The notes: generated by a model not told the origin, from the sequence alone. DNA of 64,000 nucleotides from Pontibacter aquaedesilientis (GCF_014773225.1 NZ_JACXAJ010000007.1:1-64000), one strand, 5' to 3'. Shown: positions 6,002 to 15,259, counted from the stretch's first letter. A program made the numbers and translations.

Positions 6002-8974
6002 TTATGATGCCAAAACAAAATGTAATATTGAATTTGTACCATTATTATTTTTAAAATCAATCTTGCCGTTCAGTTTCTTCGTCAGCGATGTCACAAGGTG
6101 CAGTCCGAATGAGCGTTTTCTTCTATCCTCAAAATCGTCCGGGAGACCTATCCCATCATCTGCCACAACCAGTACGTAGGCAGGCTTATTCCTAGAGTCG
6201 AGACTGATGCGGAGCAGGCCAGTGCGATCCGGAAACGCATACTTCAGTGTATTGGACGCCAACTCATTCACGATCAGACCCAAGGATAAGGCTGTGTCGG
6301 CTTCCACCATCAAATTGGGAACATCGAGTTGCAGCCTGACCTGTTGGTTCGTTACGCCATAAGTTGCGTACAGGCCATCGCATATACTTTTAAAATAATC
6401 GTGAAGGTTAATGGCAGCCAGATCCTCATGCTGGTAGAGTCGCTCGTGTAAGAGGGCCATTGACCTGACCCGGCCCCTGATCGACTGCATAACCTCCAGC
6501 GCCTTCGGATCCTGAATGTGGCGGGCCTGCAGGTTGAGCATACTCATGATAATCTGCAGGTTGTTCTTCACGCGGTGGTGTATCTCTTTGAGCAGAATCT
6601 CCTTTTCGCGGTTTTTCTGTTCCAGCAATTCGGTGCGGTGCTGTACCTTCTGTTCGAGGAGCGAGTTCAGCTTCACAAGGCTGCTCTCCCGGAGCCGCAC
6701 GATACTGATGGCCCCGCCCGAACCGATCAGCAGCAGCAGGACAATGAACCACTCCCGACGCCAGATAGGCGGCACAATCGAGAAAGAGTAGGTAAGCGGG
6801 CTCGGGGTCCAATAGCCGTCACCGTTAGAGGCAAGCAGCTGAAAGGTATAGTTGCCGGGGCCAAGGCTGGCATAGGTCGCAAAAGACTGGTCCGTGACGG
6901 CAGACCAGTTGTCATCGTGCCCCTTCAGTCTATACCTATACTTTACCCTATCCGGCGCGGTGAGTGAGATGCCGTGAAAATCGAAGGTGAGGTGGTTTTG
7001 GGTATGGGGTAGCTTCAGGTTGATGGGAAGTCCGTTGGTTGAGTCGACTTTATGCCCAAGGGCTTCCCAGTCAGTGGGCTTTAAAAACAGCATGATACTG
7101 GTCAGGACAGCATAGGGGTATACCCTGTTGCGGCGGTCCATGTCTGGCAGGTACATGGTCAGGCCTTTGGACGTTGCGAACCACACGGTGCCGTCAGGGG
7201 TTTGGGTGATGCCCTTGTTACTTACCTCCATCCCTCTGAAACCATCCTGGTTGGCATAGGACCTGAAACTGATTCGGCCTAAACGGTGCAGTTCATCAAG
7301 GCGCATCTTCAACACGCTTCTGCTGGTGCCTACCCACAGGAAGTTACTTCTGTCCACATACAGGCTTTTTATACCTTCGTTGGGAAGCCCACTTTGCGAG
7401 TTGTATACCTTGAGGGCCTTCCAACTATCATGGAAGGCCAGGATGCCATAGTTGAATCCCCCGAAATAGAGTGTGCCTTTTTTGTCTTCGGCTATTGTCA
7501 GTACTTCTTTGAAATTGGCTCCGCTCAGCTCCGGGGCAGGCACGACGTTTCCATTCTTATACCTGAATATGCCATTTTCGGCACCCAGCCATGTTCTGCC
7601 GTTTGTATCGCGGTGTATGGTGTATACCTTGCCGGTAATCCCGGGCGGTGAAACAGGAACGACAACTTGCTGGTTGACAGACATGATGGCCATACCTCCG
7701 GCCGTTGCCAGCAGCATGTTGCCGGCCTGGTCGGGCATGGCCTGATAGGTCTCTGCCGCGGGCAGCCCCTGCAGTGTGCCGTAATGCCTGACACTTTTGG
7801 GGCCTAACCTGTATACGCCCTGGCTGCTGCATACCCAAACGTCGTCTTCGTGCTGTACCCACATGCTGTGCAGGGTGGTTCCTGCGGGCCAAATGTCCGT
7901 CCTCAACCAATGGAGAATCCCTCCTTCCATATAAGCAGCATACCCGTCGTCTGTTCCAATCCATACCCTGCCTTTGGTGTCCTGGGCGAGTGCCGAGATC
8001 ACGGGCTCTTTCACCTGCCCCATATCAAAGTAGTGCACAAACCAAGGGTTGCGGTACTGCATTAGCCCTTGCCCGGATGTTCCAATCCAGATATTGCCCT
8101 CCATGTCGGTGGCAATGGCGTTTACTTTGTCCGTGCGCAACCCACTGTAGCGGGTCAGGTGCTGAAACTGTTTGCCGTCGTATTTCAGAGCGCCTTTGTT
8201 TCGCATGCTGAGCCATTGGTGCCCATAGGTATCGGTGGTGAAGTCAGTAACGTCAGGAGAGAGCAGGCCGGGCGGAAGCGGGAATCGCTGCAGTTTGTTT
8301 TGCCGGAAAATGGCAACACCCTGTGTTGTGCCGACCCAAATAGTACCGGTAGGGGATTGACTAATAGCATTGACGGCATCGTCGGGCAGGCTGCTGTTCG
8401 AAGAAGTGTAGTGAGTTATACCTTGTAATGTGGCCCTATATACGCCCTCGGTAGCGCTACCTGCCCAAAGCTCATTGGCCGAAGTGGAAAGCAGAGCATT
8501 GTACCGAATAGGAGGCAATGAGTCATGCGATGCGAACTTAGTGCCGGACAGAGAGTATACACCACTGCCCGTCGCCACCCAGATCATGCCAAGGTTATCC
8601 TCTGCAATGTCGAACACGCCCCCCGGCGGCAGGCCAGACTCACCATCATAGGTATAGAAACGGTTCCTATTTAATTGCATCAGCCCCTTGTCGCGGGTGC
8701 CGATCCAGATACGGCGCTTGCTGTCCTGGAAGAGGCAACTGATGCTGTTGCTGCTCAGCCCATCGCGTTTGGTGTAGGTTTGGAAAGTGGTTCCGTCGAA
8801 TCGGCTTAGTCCGCCGAGTGTGGCAACCCACAACTGTCCCTTATTATCCTGCAATATATCATTGACCTGAGACTGGGGCAGACCCTGCTCAAGTGACCAG
8901 TTGCGGAAGTTGAACTGCTGTGCCTGTGATGTAAGTGCAGGCAGCAGCAGAAAGAGAAGGGTGATGAAGCGCAT
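6002..8974 (-). CDS. Propeller-domain sensor histidine kinase (HisKA_2)
   Basis: A 990-residue membrane sensor. In order: signal peptide (about 1-19), a long periplasmic part made of repeated two-component propeller units (patterns such as GQLWVATLGGLSRFDG, RIWIGTRDKGL, NIWIGTSGQGL), a Y_Y_Y domain near 650-735 (VKYRYRLKGHDDNWS), one membrane helix at about 742-761, a coiled linker, and a HisKA_2 core EIHHRVKNNLQ with the phosphoacceptor His at about 799. A HATPase domain follows (NELASNTLKYAF, DDGIGLP). Start: ATG at 8974; the codon before it is TTG. Related receptors in gut Bacteroides are hybrid kinases sensing glycans; this one is a non-hybrid partner of the adjacent LytTR regulator. The ligand is unknown, and no polysaccharide-utilisation genes are nearby. 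Confidence 0.9.
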   Translation of the reverse strand: MRFITLLFLLLPALTSQAQQFNFRNWSLEQGLPQSQVNDILQDNKGQLWVATLGGLSRFDGTTFQTYTKRDGLSSNSISCLFQDSKRRIWIGTRDKGLMQLNRNRFYTYDGESGLPPGGVFDIAEDNLGMIWVATGSGVYSLSGTKFASHDSLPPIRYNALLSTSANELWAGSATEGVYRATLQGITHYTSSNSSLPDDAVNAISQSPTGTIWVGTTQGVAIFRQNKLQRFPLPPGLLSPDVTDFTTDTYGHQWLSMRNKGALKYDGKQFQHLTRYSGLRTDKVNAIATDMEGNIWIGTSGQGLMQYRNPWFVHYFDMGQVKEPVISALAQDTKGRVWIGTDDGYAAYMEGGILHWLRTDIWPAGTTLHSMWVQHEDDVWVCSSQGVYRLGPKSVRHYGTLQGLPAAETYQAMPDQAGNMLLATAGGMAIMSVNQQVVVPVSPPGITGKVYTIHRDTNGRTWLGAENGIFRYKNGNVVPAPELSGANFKEVLTIAEDKKGTLYFGGFNYGILAFHDSWKALKVYNSQSGLPNEGIKSLYVDRSNFLWVGTSRSVLKMRLDELHRLGRISFRSYANQDGFRGMEVSNKGITQTPDGTVWFATSKGLTMYLPDMDRRNRVYPYAVLTSIMLFLKPTDWEALGHKVDSTNGLPINLKLPHTQNHLTFDFHGISLTAPDRVKYRYRLKGHDDNWSAVTDQSFATYASLGPGNYTFQLLASNGDGYWTPSPLTYSFSIVPPIWRREWFIVLLLLIGSGGAISIVRLRESSLVKLNSLLEQKVQHRTELLEQKNREKEILLKEIHHRVKNNLQIIMSMLNLQARHIQDPKALEVMQSIRGRVRSMALLHERLYQHEDLAAINLHDYFKSICDGLYATYGVTNQQVRLQLDVPNLMVEADTALSLGLIVNELASNTLKYAFPDRTGLLRISLDSRNKPAYVLVVADDGIGLPDDFEDRRKRSFGLHLVTSLTKKLNGKIDFKNNNGTNSILHFVLAS

Positions 8975-9236
8975 CAAAAAATTGCAGGCTATAGTTCAGC
9001 AAGACATGCAGCTTTATTTTGGTTAAGTTAAAATAAATGCCGTAATGTTTATATTACTGATTTAGCAATAATTTGTTGCTCACGACTGCATCTCAGGCGA
9101 TGTGCTTAAAATTCGGGACACAGGTATAGTAGGCAGGTTCGTGACAGGTAAAACGGCTACCTGATCAAGAGATGTAATTGTAAGCTATACCTGATGATCG
9201 ATGGCCAGCAGGTATAGCGCAGTAAAGTAAATCTGT
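8975..9236. other. Non-coding gap between minus-strand genes
   Basis: About 260 AT-rich bases with three copies of the GGTATAG/CTATACC heptamer (near 9123, 9184 and 9212). I find no clear hairpin, promoter box or ORF. It must hold the promoter of the sensor kinase. Confidence 0.4.
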
Positions 9237-10784
9237 TCAATGCTGGTTAGCGGCGAGATGTCGGTTTATCCCGTTTGGGCAAAAGGTGCTTTTCTCTTCT
9301 ATTGCCTTTTCCAGGATAGCGTCATTGGCATTGAGGCCGTTGCGGGTATTTTCCGGGTGGTATAAGTGGTAAGCAACACCTCCGAACTTCAGGTTGCGAC
9401 GCGCTATACCTTGGTTAAGCAACCGAATCACAAACTCGCTGTCCTCTCGGCCCCAACCCACAAAGTCCTCGTTGAAACCGTTCACCTTCACCACGTCTGC
9501 GCGCCAGAAAGCCATGTTGCAGCCACGAACCGCCTTAATGTCCTTTTTGCGGGCACTGAACAAACCCGACAATGTTCCGGAACTAATGGCATTGAATCTG
9601 TTTTTTATACCTGCTGTAAAAGGCGTGATTTTGTCGATTTGGCCGTTCATCAAGCTTTGGCTGGTTTCGCTGCTCAGCAACACCCGCTTGCCCTGAATAA
9701 ACTGATCTTTGCGGGCCATACGCCGATGGCTTTTCAGGAAGTCGGGGTGCAGCACCATGTCGCCATCCACCATCACCATGTACTCTCCGCCAGCCATGGC
9801 GATGGCTTTGTTGCGGATCTCAGCCAGTCGAAAACCGGTATCAGGGTGCCAGCAATGCCGCACCGGTACCGGCGACTCTTTGGCCAGCGCCTCGATCACG
9901 TCACGAGTATCTTCGCGGGAGCCGTCGTCTGCCACGATGATCTCACGCGGAAGCTCGCTCTGCCGGAAAGCACTCTTCAGAACAGTGGCGAGGGCCTCTT
10001 TCCAGTTATAGGTTGTGATGATCAGGCTGATGTCGAGGCGTTGGTTTTCTTCGTGCAGTTTCATGTATTTGTAAAAAGTGCCATTGGCATTGGAAAAGGC
10101 TATGGCCAGCCCTTCGTACCCATACAGAAACCCGCGTTGCAGCACATAGTTCCTGAAAAGTGAAAAAGCCCATTTTAAGCAGCTCTTCGCAGGCGAGGAG
10201 CTTTTACGGAAACGATTCTCCTTGGCGAAGAGCGTTGTATACTGGTTCAACTTGTCCAGTAGCTGCGCTATACTGTCAAAGGAGAAGTGCCTTAATGTAC
10301 CTTGCAGGTTCTGAACATGCAGCCCTTTCGTCTGGATGTACTCATGCACTGGCAGATCTGCAAAACGGGTGGTGCCTTTGTGGTAAAGGCGCAATACCCA
10401 GTCATTATCCCATCCGCACGCCTTTATATGCCTTTTGCCATAGAAATTATGCCGCAGAAAACGGTATACCTGCTGAGGGTTGCTCAGGGCCAATTGGAGG
10501 ATTTCATCAGCCAGCTCACGTGACAACACTTCATCACTGTCGATGGAAAGGATCCAGGGATGGGTGGCGTGCTGCGCCGCCAGGTTCTTCAAAGGTCCAA
10601 AACCAATGAAGGAATGCTCTACGATGCGGGTGTTCGGAAATCTTGTCGCTATGGCCATCGTATCGTCAGTAGAGCCATTATCCAGTACAATTACCTCTGG
10701 AAAGCGCTGCAGCGCCTCAAGGCAAGCAGGCAAGTGTTTTTGGCTGTTTTTGGTAAGAATCGTGACGGAGATCGGATGGCTCAT
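9237..10784 (-). CDS. Two-domain family 2 glycosyltransferase
   Basis: A 515-residue protein carrying two complete GT-A transferase domains. The first (about 5-245) resembles the WaaE/KdtX lipopolysaccharide-core group: SVTILTKNSQKHLP, VIVLDNGSTDDT, and the DXD site SIDSDE at about 80-85. The second (about 251-515) starts LDISLIITTYNWKEAL, has DDGSREDT, the DXD site MVDGDM at about 338-343, and the galactosyltransferase-type GWGREDSEFVIRLL near its end. In many relatives these are separate genes; here one frame joins them. Likely two successive sugar additions to a surface glycan, but the donors are unknown. The ATG at 10784 is chosen because a -7 box lies at 10822-10815, where the longer TTG start would sit. 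Confidence 0.85.
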   Translation of the reverse strand: MSHPISVTILTKNSQKHLPACLEALQRFPEVIVLDNGSTDDTMAIATRFPNTRIVEHSFIGFGPLKNLAAQHATHPWILSIDSDEVLSRELADEILQLALSNPQQVYRFLRHNFYGKRHIKACGWDNDWVLRLYHKGTTRFADLPVHEYIQTKGLHVQNLQGTLRHFSFDSIAQLLDKLNQYTTLFAKENRFRKSSSPAKSCLKWAFSLFRNYVLQRGFLYGYEGLAIAFSNANGTFYKYMKLHEENQRLDISLIITTYNWKEALATVLKSAFRQSELPREIIVADDGSREDTRDVIEALAKESPVPVRHCWHPDTGFRLAEIRNKAIAMAGGEYMVMVDGDMVLHPDFLKSHRRMARKDQFIQGKRVLLSSETSQSLMNGQIDKITPFTAGIKNRFNAISSGTLSGLFSARKKDIKAVRGCNMAFWRADVVKVNGFNEDFVGWGREDSEFVIRLLNQGIARRNLKFGGVAYHLYHPENTRNGLNANDAILEKAIEEKSTFCPNGINRHLAANQH

Positions 10785-10814
10785 GCGTGGTATTGCCCAA
10801 AATGATTGCGAGTG

Positions 10815-10822
10815 CAAAATTA
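10815..10822 (-). promoter_or_regulatory. -7 box of the double glycosyltransferase
   Basis: TAATTTTG read on the minus strand, followed by CACTC, as at other promoters in this window. It lies about 30 bases before the ATG at 10784. No TTG -33 element is seen at the usual distance. Confidence 0.5.
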
Positions 10823-11000
10823 AGTTTTAATGCTTAAATGCGTTAAAAAATTGCATTGGAACTGCTGAATGCTTTGAAAATCCGTATGTTTCTAAAAACG
10901 AATTGAATAGGCGTAGCCTGGGTGCCGCATGCAAGCCTATCCTCAGTTAGTGCCCCCTTGCAACCCTACAGGGCTAAGCAAGGTATGTAATTAAAATTTC

Positions 11001-11008
11001 TATATTTG
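11001..11008 (+). promoter_or_regulatory. -7 box of the ECF sigma operon
   Basis: TATATTTG matches TAnnTTTG and lies 50 bases before the sigma-factor start. The -33 element is not obvious, so this is a moderate call. Confidence 0.5.
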
Positions 11009-11057
11009 CGTATAATTACGCGAGCAGGGCTTTGTTAAAAGTACAAAATCAAGTCAA

Positions 11058-11651
11058 ATGAGCGAACAGACAGGTAAACAATTGAGTAAAGAGGAAAAAG
11101 ATGCACGGTTTGAGGCCGAACTGCTGCCCGTGCTCGACCCTCTGTACAATTTCGCTTACAGGCTCACCCTCGACGAAGATGATGCCAATGACCTGGTGCA
11201 GGAGACGTATTTAAAGGCGTACCGCTTCTTCGATTACTTTGAGCAAGGAACTAATGCAAAAGCCTGGCTGTTTCGAATCCTGAAGAACTCCTTCATAAAC
11301 GAGTTCCGGAAAAAGAGCAAACAGCCTGCCAAGGTAGACTACAGCGAGGTCGAAGGATACTACAATTCGGACGACGTGGAGGGTGAGGGCGGCGTAGCCA
11401 CTACCACCGACATGCGCACCGAAAGTGTACAGGACCTGATAGGCGATGAGGTCGCCAGTGCCCTGAACGCATTACCGGTTGATTTCAGAACAGTCATCAT
11501 TCTTTGCGACCTGGAAGGATTCACCTACGAGGAAATGGCCAAAATACTGGACATCCCAATAGGGACTGTGCGCTCCAGGCTTCACCGCGCCCGGAACTCT
11601 TTGAAGGAAAAGTTAGAGAAATATGCGAAGAGCATGGGATATAACGGTTAG
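11058..11651 (+). CDS. ECF sigma factor (RpoE-like)
   Basis: A 197-residue sigma-70 family factor with region 2 (LYNFAYRLTLDEDDANDLVQETYLKA motif area, residues about 29-55, and KAWLFRILKNSFINEFRK) and region 4 (LPVDFRTVIILCDLEG, MAKILDIPIGTVRSRLHRAR). A long acidic linker with GEGG lies between. It directs RNA polymerase to a regulon that cannot be read here. The next gene, 25 bases on, is a small zinc-type protein that fits as its anti-sigma factor, and gmk and nadD follow in the same direction. ECF factors normally control their own operon; the visible upstream box is of the housekeeping type. Confidence 0.93.
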   Translation: MSEQTGKQLSKEEKDARFEAELLPVLDPLYNFAYRLTLDEDDANDLVQETYLKAYRFFDYFEQGTNAKAWLFRILKNSFINEFRKKSKQPAKVDYSEVEGYYNSDDVEGEGGVATTTDMRTESVQDLIGDEVASALNALPVDFRTVIILCDLEGFTYEEMAKILDIPIGTVRSRLHRARNSLKEKLEKYAKSMGYNG

Positions 11652-11676
11652 CAAAATCTAAAGAGTTTGAGTTAAG

Positions 11677-11958
11677 ATGGAATCAAAATTTACAGAAGCG
11701 TATCAGAAAATTTCTGAAGACGGGCACGAGTCAGAGTGCGACAAGGTGGCCCGTATGCTGGACCTCATGATTGATGGGGAAGCCTCAACAGAAGAGCAGT
11801 CTTATTTTAACACTCACATCGAAGAGTGCATTGCCTGCTTCGAAAGCCATCAAAAGCAAAAACTCCTCAAAGGGCTTGTCAGCGGTCATTTAAAGCGCGT
11901 AATTGTGCCGGAAAGCTTAGCTTTGTCCATTAAAGCCAGAATTCAAGTAACCGTATAA
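11677..11958 (+). CDS. Zinc-finger anti-sigma factor
   Basis: A 93-residue soluble protein with Cys at about 21 and the ZAS-type motif HIEECIAC (His-x3-Cys-x2-Cys) at about 47-54, followed by a helical tail. There is no membrane segment. Anti-sigma factors of this kind hold an ECF sigma factor and release it when the zinc-binding thiols are oxidised. Position directly after the sigma gene supports the role; the partner and signal are inferred. Confidence 0.78.
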   Translation: MESKFTEAYQKISEDGHESECDKVARMLDLMIDGEASTEEQSYFNTHIEECIACFESHQKQKLLKGLVSGHLKRVIVPESLALSIKARIQVTV

Positions 11959-11964
11959 CCTCCG

Positions 11965-12549
11965 ATGCAAGGAAAGATTATCATTTTTTCGGCTCCCTCC
12001 GGTGCCGGCAAGACTACCATTGTAAAGCACCTCTTGCAGGTAAACCCTCATCTCGCCTTCTCAATATCGGCTTGCACCCGCGACAAGCGAGGCCGCTCCG
12101 AGGAGAACGGCAAAGACTACTACTTCATAACACCTGAAGAATTTAAGCAAAAAATCGCAAAAGACGAGTTTGTGGAATGGGAGGAAGTGTATGAAGGCGC
12201 TTTCTACGGAACACTCAAGTCAGAGATAGAGCGCATCTGGAAAAGCGGCAAGCATGTCATTTTGGATGTGGACGTAAAAGGGGGGCTCAGCATCAAGCAT
12301 TTTTACAAAGAAAGAGCATTGGCCGTATTCGTAAAGCCTCCTTCAGTAGAAGAGCTTGCCAAACGCCTGCAGGCACGCAACACAGATTCTGCCTCCAGCA
12401 TTTCCAGCCGTGTGTTCAAGGCGGAGTTCGAGCTTAAGTTCGAGGACCAGTTTGACAAGGTGATCGTGAACGACAACCTGGAGCAGGCTTGCAGCAGGGC
12501 TGAAAAGCTGGTAGAAGAATTCCTGAACGCGGAACCAGCAATCGTATGA
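11965..12549 (+). CDS. gmk: Guanylate kinase
   Basis: A 194-residue cytoplasmic kinase converting GMP and ATP to GDP and ADP, essential for GTP supply and recycling of guanine nucleotides. P-loop SAPSGAGKTT at about 9-18; GMP-binding region with TRDKRGRSEENGKDYYF and YGTLKSEI; VDVKGG after the central strand. Length is normal. It starts six bases after the anti-sigma stop, so co-transcription with the sigma operon is likely. The last four bases (ATGA) overlap nadD, a classic sign of coupled translation. Confidence 0.96.
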   Translation: MQGKIIIFSAPSGAGKTTIVKHLLQVNPHLAFSISACTRDKRGRSEENGKDYYFITPEEFKQKIAKDEFVEWEEVYEGAFYGTLKSEIERIWKSGKHVILDVDVKGGLSIKHFYKERALAVFVKPPSVEELAKRLQARNTDSASSISSRVFKAEFELKFEDQFDKVIVNDNLEQACSRAEKLVEEFLNAEPAIV

Positions 12550-13118
12550 AGGTAGGGCTGTTATTCGGCTCCTTCAATCCCATTCACATCGGGCACCTGA
12601 TTTTGGCTAATTTCATGGCCAACAATACAGACCTGGACACAGTGTGGTTGGTAGTGTCGCCGCAGAACCCCTTTAAGCCAAGCAACACATTGCTTCACGA
12701 GTTCGACCGGTTGCACATGGTGTCGCTGGCGGTGGCCGATAACCCAAGCCTGGGAGTATCGAACATCGAGTTTAATATGCCTAAGCCGAGCTATACCATC
12801 GATACGCTTACTTACCTGCAGGAAAAGTATCCCAGCTATGAGTTTGTGTTGATCATGGGAGAGGACAATCTGCCTCTTTTTCCAAAATGGAAAAACTTTG
12901 AGCGCATTCTGGAGTATCACCGAGTATACGTATACCCACGTTCCGGTTCTGCAACCGAGGAGTTACCGGCCATGCCAAACGTGACTTTTATAAAGGCCCC
13001 CGTTTTGGATATCTCCGCCACATTCATCCGGAAGTGCATCAAAGAAGAGAAGTCGATAAAGTATATGGTGCCTGATGAGGTTGCCGAGTACATCAAAGTA
13101 CACAAGCTATACCTATAG
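12546..13118 (+). CDS. nadD: Nicotinate-nucleotide adenylyltransferase
   Basis: A 190-residue enzyme that adenylates nicotinate mononucleotide to deamido-NAD in NAD synthesis. The nucleotidyl-transferase motif GSFNPIHIGHL is at about 8-18, MGEDNL sits mid-protein and ISATFIRK near the C-terminus completes the site. Four-base overlap with gmk. The stop lies in CTATACCTATAG, and a strong convergent hairpin follows at 13165. Confidence 0.95.
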   Translation: MKVGLLFGSFNPIHIGHLILANFMANNTDLDTVWLVVSPQNPFKPSNTLLHEFDRLHMVSLAVADNPSLGVSNIEFNMPKPSYTIDTLTYLQEKYPSYEFVLIMGEDNLPLFPKWKNFERILEYHRVYVYPRSGSATEELPAMPNVTFIKAPVLDISATFIRKCIKEEKSIKYMVPDEVAEYIKVHKLYL

Positions 13119-13123
13119 TTTGG

Positions 13124-13255
13124 GACGCAAGACATGGCATGTAAGACACAAAATTTTTTACCGTAAAAAGAAAAGCCCCGCAGCAGTGCGGGGCTTTTCT
13201 TTTTTGTTCACAGGAGTAAAGAAAGGTCTTGCGTCCTGTGTCTGATGTCTTGCGT
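13124..13255. repeat. Nested inverted repeats around a terminator
   Basis: ACGCAAGACAT at 13124-13134 recurs inverted at 13245-13255, and a second inverted copy of the core (GTCTTGCGTC) lies at 13227-13234 and just around it. They enclose the hairpin at 13165-13204. The core GACGCAAGAC is thus present three times in about 130 bases. Confidence 0.6.
13165..13204. terminator. Bidirectional hairpin terminator
   Basis: Perfect 18-base arms (AAAAAGAAAAGCCCCGCA, 13165-13182, and its complement at 13187-13204) with a 4-base loop, between convergent nadD and frr. A and T tracts on the two sides allow action in both directions. Confidence 0.88.
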
Positions 13256-13262
13256 TTTAAAA

Positions 13263-13826
13263 CTAGACCGTCATGATCTCGGCTTCCTTTTTAGTAAGCA
13301 GTTCGTCCATCTTCACGATGTAGGCGTCTGTTAGTTTCTGCACTTTGGCTTCGGCGTCACGCACTGCGTCTTCTGATGTGCCTTCTTTCTGCAACTTTCT
13401 CAACGAGTCGTTCACGTCCTTGCGGATGTTACGGATGCTGATCTTACCGCTTTCAGTTTCATTCTTCGCTTGCTTCACGAGGTCACGGCGACGCTCCTCA
13501 GTCAGTGGCGGAATGTTCAGGCGAATCCCGTCAGCCTCAACCAGTGGGTTCAGGTTCAGGTCGCTGTTCTTGATTGCTTTGCCGATTTCTCCTACCATTT
13601 GCTTTTCCCATGGCTTGATCATGAGCGTACGGGCGTCCGGCGCAGTAATGTTGGCCACCTGTGAGATTGGTGTCTGGGAGCCATAATAATCCACACGCAA
13701 ATCTTCCACCATGGCAGGGGATGCTTTGCCCGCTCTGATCTTAAGCAGTTCTGCATTTGTGTGCTGTAGTGCTTTTTGCATAGACTCCTCGGCTTCGCTG
13801 AGGTAAAACTGAATTTCTTCCGTCAT
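13263..13826 (-). CDS. frr: Ribosome recycling factor
   Basis: A 187-residue factor that works with EF-G to split ribosomes after termination. Landmarks are LLKIRAGKASPAMVEDLRVDYYG (about 24-46 in part), ANITAPDARTLMIKPW and the helical tail with VNDSLRKLQKEG. Length is standard. It is downstream of pyrH on the minus strand, 64 bases apart, the usual pyrH-frr order across bacteria. Confidence 0.96.
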   Translation of the reverse strand: MTEEIQFYLSEAEESMQKALQHTNAELLKIRAGKASPAMVEDLRVDYYGSQTPISQVANITAPDARTLMIKPWEKQMVGEIGKAIKNSDLNLNPLVEADGIRLNIPPLTEERRRDLVKQAKNETESGKISIRNIRKDVNDSLRKLQKEGTSEDAVRDAEAKVQKLTDAYIVKMDELLTKKEAEIMTV

Positions 13827-13890
13827 ATCAATTTTATCTTAAATAGGTTCTTCTGTTTGACTTTACTCTTTATTTATATGTGCAAAAGTA

Positions 13891-14676
13891 CTAATTATTG
13901 TCAGATCTGCTGGAGCCTTCCGAAGCCTGCATTTTATCCACTGCCTCTTCTATAGAGTCTGCCAGGTCGTCCATGGAGACAAGCGTACCGATTTTTTCGC
14001 CCTGCACCAAACGCTTCAGGTTGTCGGCCTTGTTCATGTCGAACACAATGATTGGAAGGCCATTCTCCTTGCACAGCGTGAAAGCAGTCATGTCCATCAC
14101 ATTGAGTCCTTTCTCAAATACTTCTCTGAAAGAAATATTGGAATAGAAGATCGCATTTGGGTCTTTCTCCGGATCAGCAGAGTAGATGCCGTCCACACGG
14201 GTTCCTTTCAGTACCACGTCTGCCTCGATCTCGATGGCACGAAGACTGGCTGCGGAGTCAGTGGTGAAGTACGGATTGCCAGTTCCCGCGCCGAAAATCA
14301 CGACGCGCCCTTTCTCGAGGTGGCGAACAGCACGGCGGCGAATGTACGGCTCGCATACCTGCTGGATGTTCAAACCGGAAAGCAAACGGGTATAAACGCC
14401 CAGCTTTTCGAGTGCGCTTTGCAGCGCCATGCTGTTGATTACGGTGGCCAACATACCCATGTAGTCGCCCTGCACACGGTCCAGTCCTACTTCTTCAGCC
14501 TGCACACCTCTAAAGATGTTGCCGCCTCCAATCACGACTGCTACCTCAACGCCCATTGCGGCAACTTCCTTTATCTCCTGCGAGTACTGCATCAGTCTGT
14601 TGGAATCGATGCCGTACTGCTGATCTCCCATCAGCGCTTCGCCGCTTAACTTCAGCAATATTCTTTTATACTTCAC
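13891..14676 (-). CDS. pyrH: UMP kinase
   Basis: A 261-residue amino-acid-kinase-fold enzyme phosphorylating UMP to [12 protein letters not shown] at about 9-17, [10 protein letters not shown] at about 48-57, [12 protein letters not shown] near 153 and MDMTAFTLC later are all family signatures. The start codon is GTG (14676-14674); the protein start [12 protein letters not shown] fits family members exactly. The C-terminus carries about 25 extra, Ser/Asp-rich residues beyond the fold. It precedes frr on the same strand. Confidence 0.95.
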   Translation of the reverse strand: MKYKRILLKLSGEALMGDQQYGIDSNRLMQYSQEIKEVAAMGVEVAVVIGGGNIFRGVQAEEVGLDRVQGDYMGMLATVINSMALQSALEKLGVYTRLLSGLNIQQVCEPYIRRRAVRHLEKGRVVIFGAGTGNPYFTTDSAASLRAIEIEADVVLKGTRVDGIYSADPEKDPNAIFYSNISFREVFEKGLNVMDMTAFTLCKENGLPIIVFDMNKADNLKRLVQGEKIGTLVSMDDLADSIEEAVDKMQASEGSSRSDNN

Positions 14677-14761
14677 GGTCGTTTTATAGTAATGTTAATG
14701 TTTATGGATGCTCATGTTACGGGAAGGCAGGCTGTGCTGCCCATCGAGCAACACAAAAAAG

Positions 14762-15259
14762 TTAAAATAGAATCAAAATCTGGTTCTTTTCTACATTTTG
14801 CTTCACAGCTACCTTTACTTCCTTAACCACGCCATCACCCGGCGACTTCAGGATGTTCTCCATCTTCATGGCCTCCAGTATCATGATCGGGTCGCCCTTT
14901 TTCACTTCCTGGCCAGGCTGCACTTTTATTTCCAGGATCAAACCTGGCATAGGCGCCTTCACATCATTCACTTTCTGGGTGTTAGCGTTGCTCATACCGA
15001 GCTTATCCAGCAGGAGGTCAAAACGATCTTTCACGCTCACCGTCTGCTTCACACCATTTATCTTAAACGTGAATGTTTTGGATTGATAATCAGCCTCTAC
15101 CAACTCTGCCGTGTAAGACTTGTCGTCTTTGATAATGTGGAATGAACTGGGGCCAATGGGAGAGATGTCCCAGTCGAAAGGTGTTCCGTTGAGGAGAATT
15201 GCGTCTTTTTGAATATCAACCTGCCATGTATTGTCGTTAGCGGTTTTTATCTGGAGCAT
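14762..15259 (-). CDS. Biotin carboxyl carrier protein (biotin/lipoyl attachment)
   Basis: A 165-residue protein whose C-terminal half is a biotinyl domain: VKAPMPGLILEI near 100-111 and EAMKMEN with the biotinylated Lys at about 132. The N-terminal half resembles the beta-rich part seen in carrier subunits of acyl-CoA (propionyl- or acetyl-CoA type) carboxylases. It carries carboxyl groups between carboxylase and transferase sites. The partner subunits are not in the window. The gene is followed on the minus strand by pyrH and frr and is divergent from the aminopeptidase gene. Confidence 0.85.
   Translation of the reverse strand: MLQIKTANDNTWQVDIQKDAILLNGTPFDWDISPIGPSSFHIIKDDKSYTAELVEADYQSKTFTFKINGVKQTVSVKDRFDLLLDKLGMSNANTQKVNDVKAPMPGLILEIKVQPGQEVKKGDPIMILEAMKMENILKSPGDGVVKEVKVAVKQNVEKNQILILF

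Noticed and set aside
9366..10163. A 265-codon plus-strand frame over the double glycosyltransferase
   Set aside because: Antisense shadow of a confident gene.
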